This document shows positions 32,120 to 32,190 of a stretch of 32,190 bases of DNA, one piece after another. Within the stretch, counting starts at the first letter, position 1, and every line of letters starts with the position of its first letter. A program made the position numbers and the translations under genes. Location of the stretch: assembly GCA_934446565.1 (NCBI GenBank), contig CAKSEO010000029.1, positions 1 through 32,190 on the forward strand, read 5' to 3'. The notes beneath the pieces are model-generated. The model was not told the origin of the DNA, ran no database searches, and worked only from the letters and a program-made list of their open reading frames with translations. Origin of the DNA: an uncultured Oscillospiraceae bacterium. GTDB taxonomy: Bacteria > Bacillota > Clostridia > Oscillospirales > Ruminococcaceae.

Positions 32120-32190
32120 CAGCTTGTCGAAAAAGCCATCTTTCGTAGAAAAAAGAAAGAGGGCTTTTTGAATATTAAGCAGTGAGGAAT
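32120..32190. repeat. Terminus related to the repeat elements, cut by the window end
   Basis: CAGCTTGTCGAAAAA (32120-32134) is identical over 15 nt to the inverted right end of copy 1. The sequence then diverges into its own 15-bp hairpin (32130-32144 with 32155-32169, one mismatch). It may be another subfamily of the element that continues outside the window. Confidence 0.6.

Overview
The window looks like chromosome of a Gram-positive anaerobe of the class Clostridia, most like a gut Ruminococcus/Oscillospiraceae. The reasons are the six-gene Rnf operon in clostridial order (C-D-G-E-A-B), a stand-alone PduL-type phosphotransacylase, the YfmF/YfmH pair, a MnmM-type methyltransferase, a cytosolic GH43 enzyme, and strong AGGAGG-like ribosome sites with sigma-A promoters of near-consensus TTGACA-17-TATAAT form. 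The species call is inference. No phage, plasmid, CRISPR or rRNA genes are visible.

Layout. 1-350: end of a tRNA-Gly gene with its terminator, then a convergent 39-residue Asn/Gln-rich small protein gene. 540-2613: an AI-2E-family membrane protein and pduL, each with its own promoter. 2702-6592: a perfect-consensus promoter, a ~180-nt leader, then three coupled genes of unknown purpose (membrane protein; 746-residue protein with duplicated modules and a probable DUF3825 end; orphan Hpt-domain protein). 6658-10557: glycolytic operon pgk-tpiA-gpmI with hairpins between the genes. 10574-14147 (minus): a 942-residue zinc-ribbon membrane protein and mnmM. 14090-14761: a 670-bp gap holding a candidate terminated small RNA. 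14762-19534: a tightly packed operon yfmF-yfmH-lgt-folD-small membrane protein. 19646-22343: an orphan mazF divergent from dgt, then a small membrane protein. 22618-23928 (minus): GH43 glycosidase. 24271-25959: chemotaxis receptor. 26328-26819 (minus): SLOG/DUF1273 protein. 27073-32025: rnfCDGEAB.

The most unusual feature is a pair of ~190-200 bp intergenic repeats (22376-22574 and, in opposite orientation, 26006-26193). Each is enclosed by two identical copies of a 26-bp terminator-like palindrome. The palindrome differs between the two loci but is identical on both sides of each locus. The cores share imperfect terminal inverted repeats and several internal hairpins, and some stems are kept by paired changes. 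A related terminus follows a hairpin at the right edge of the window. This looks like a terminator-associated mobile or structured-RNA element.

Metabolically, lower glycolysis feeds acyl-CoA, PduL converts acyl-CoA to acyl-phosphate, and Rnf couples ferredoxin/NAD redox to an ion gradient. The GH43 enzyme and chemoreceptor fit a plant-polysaccharide gut lifestyle.
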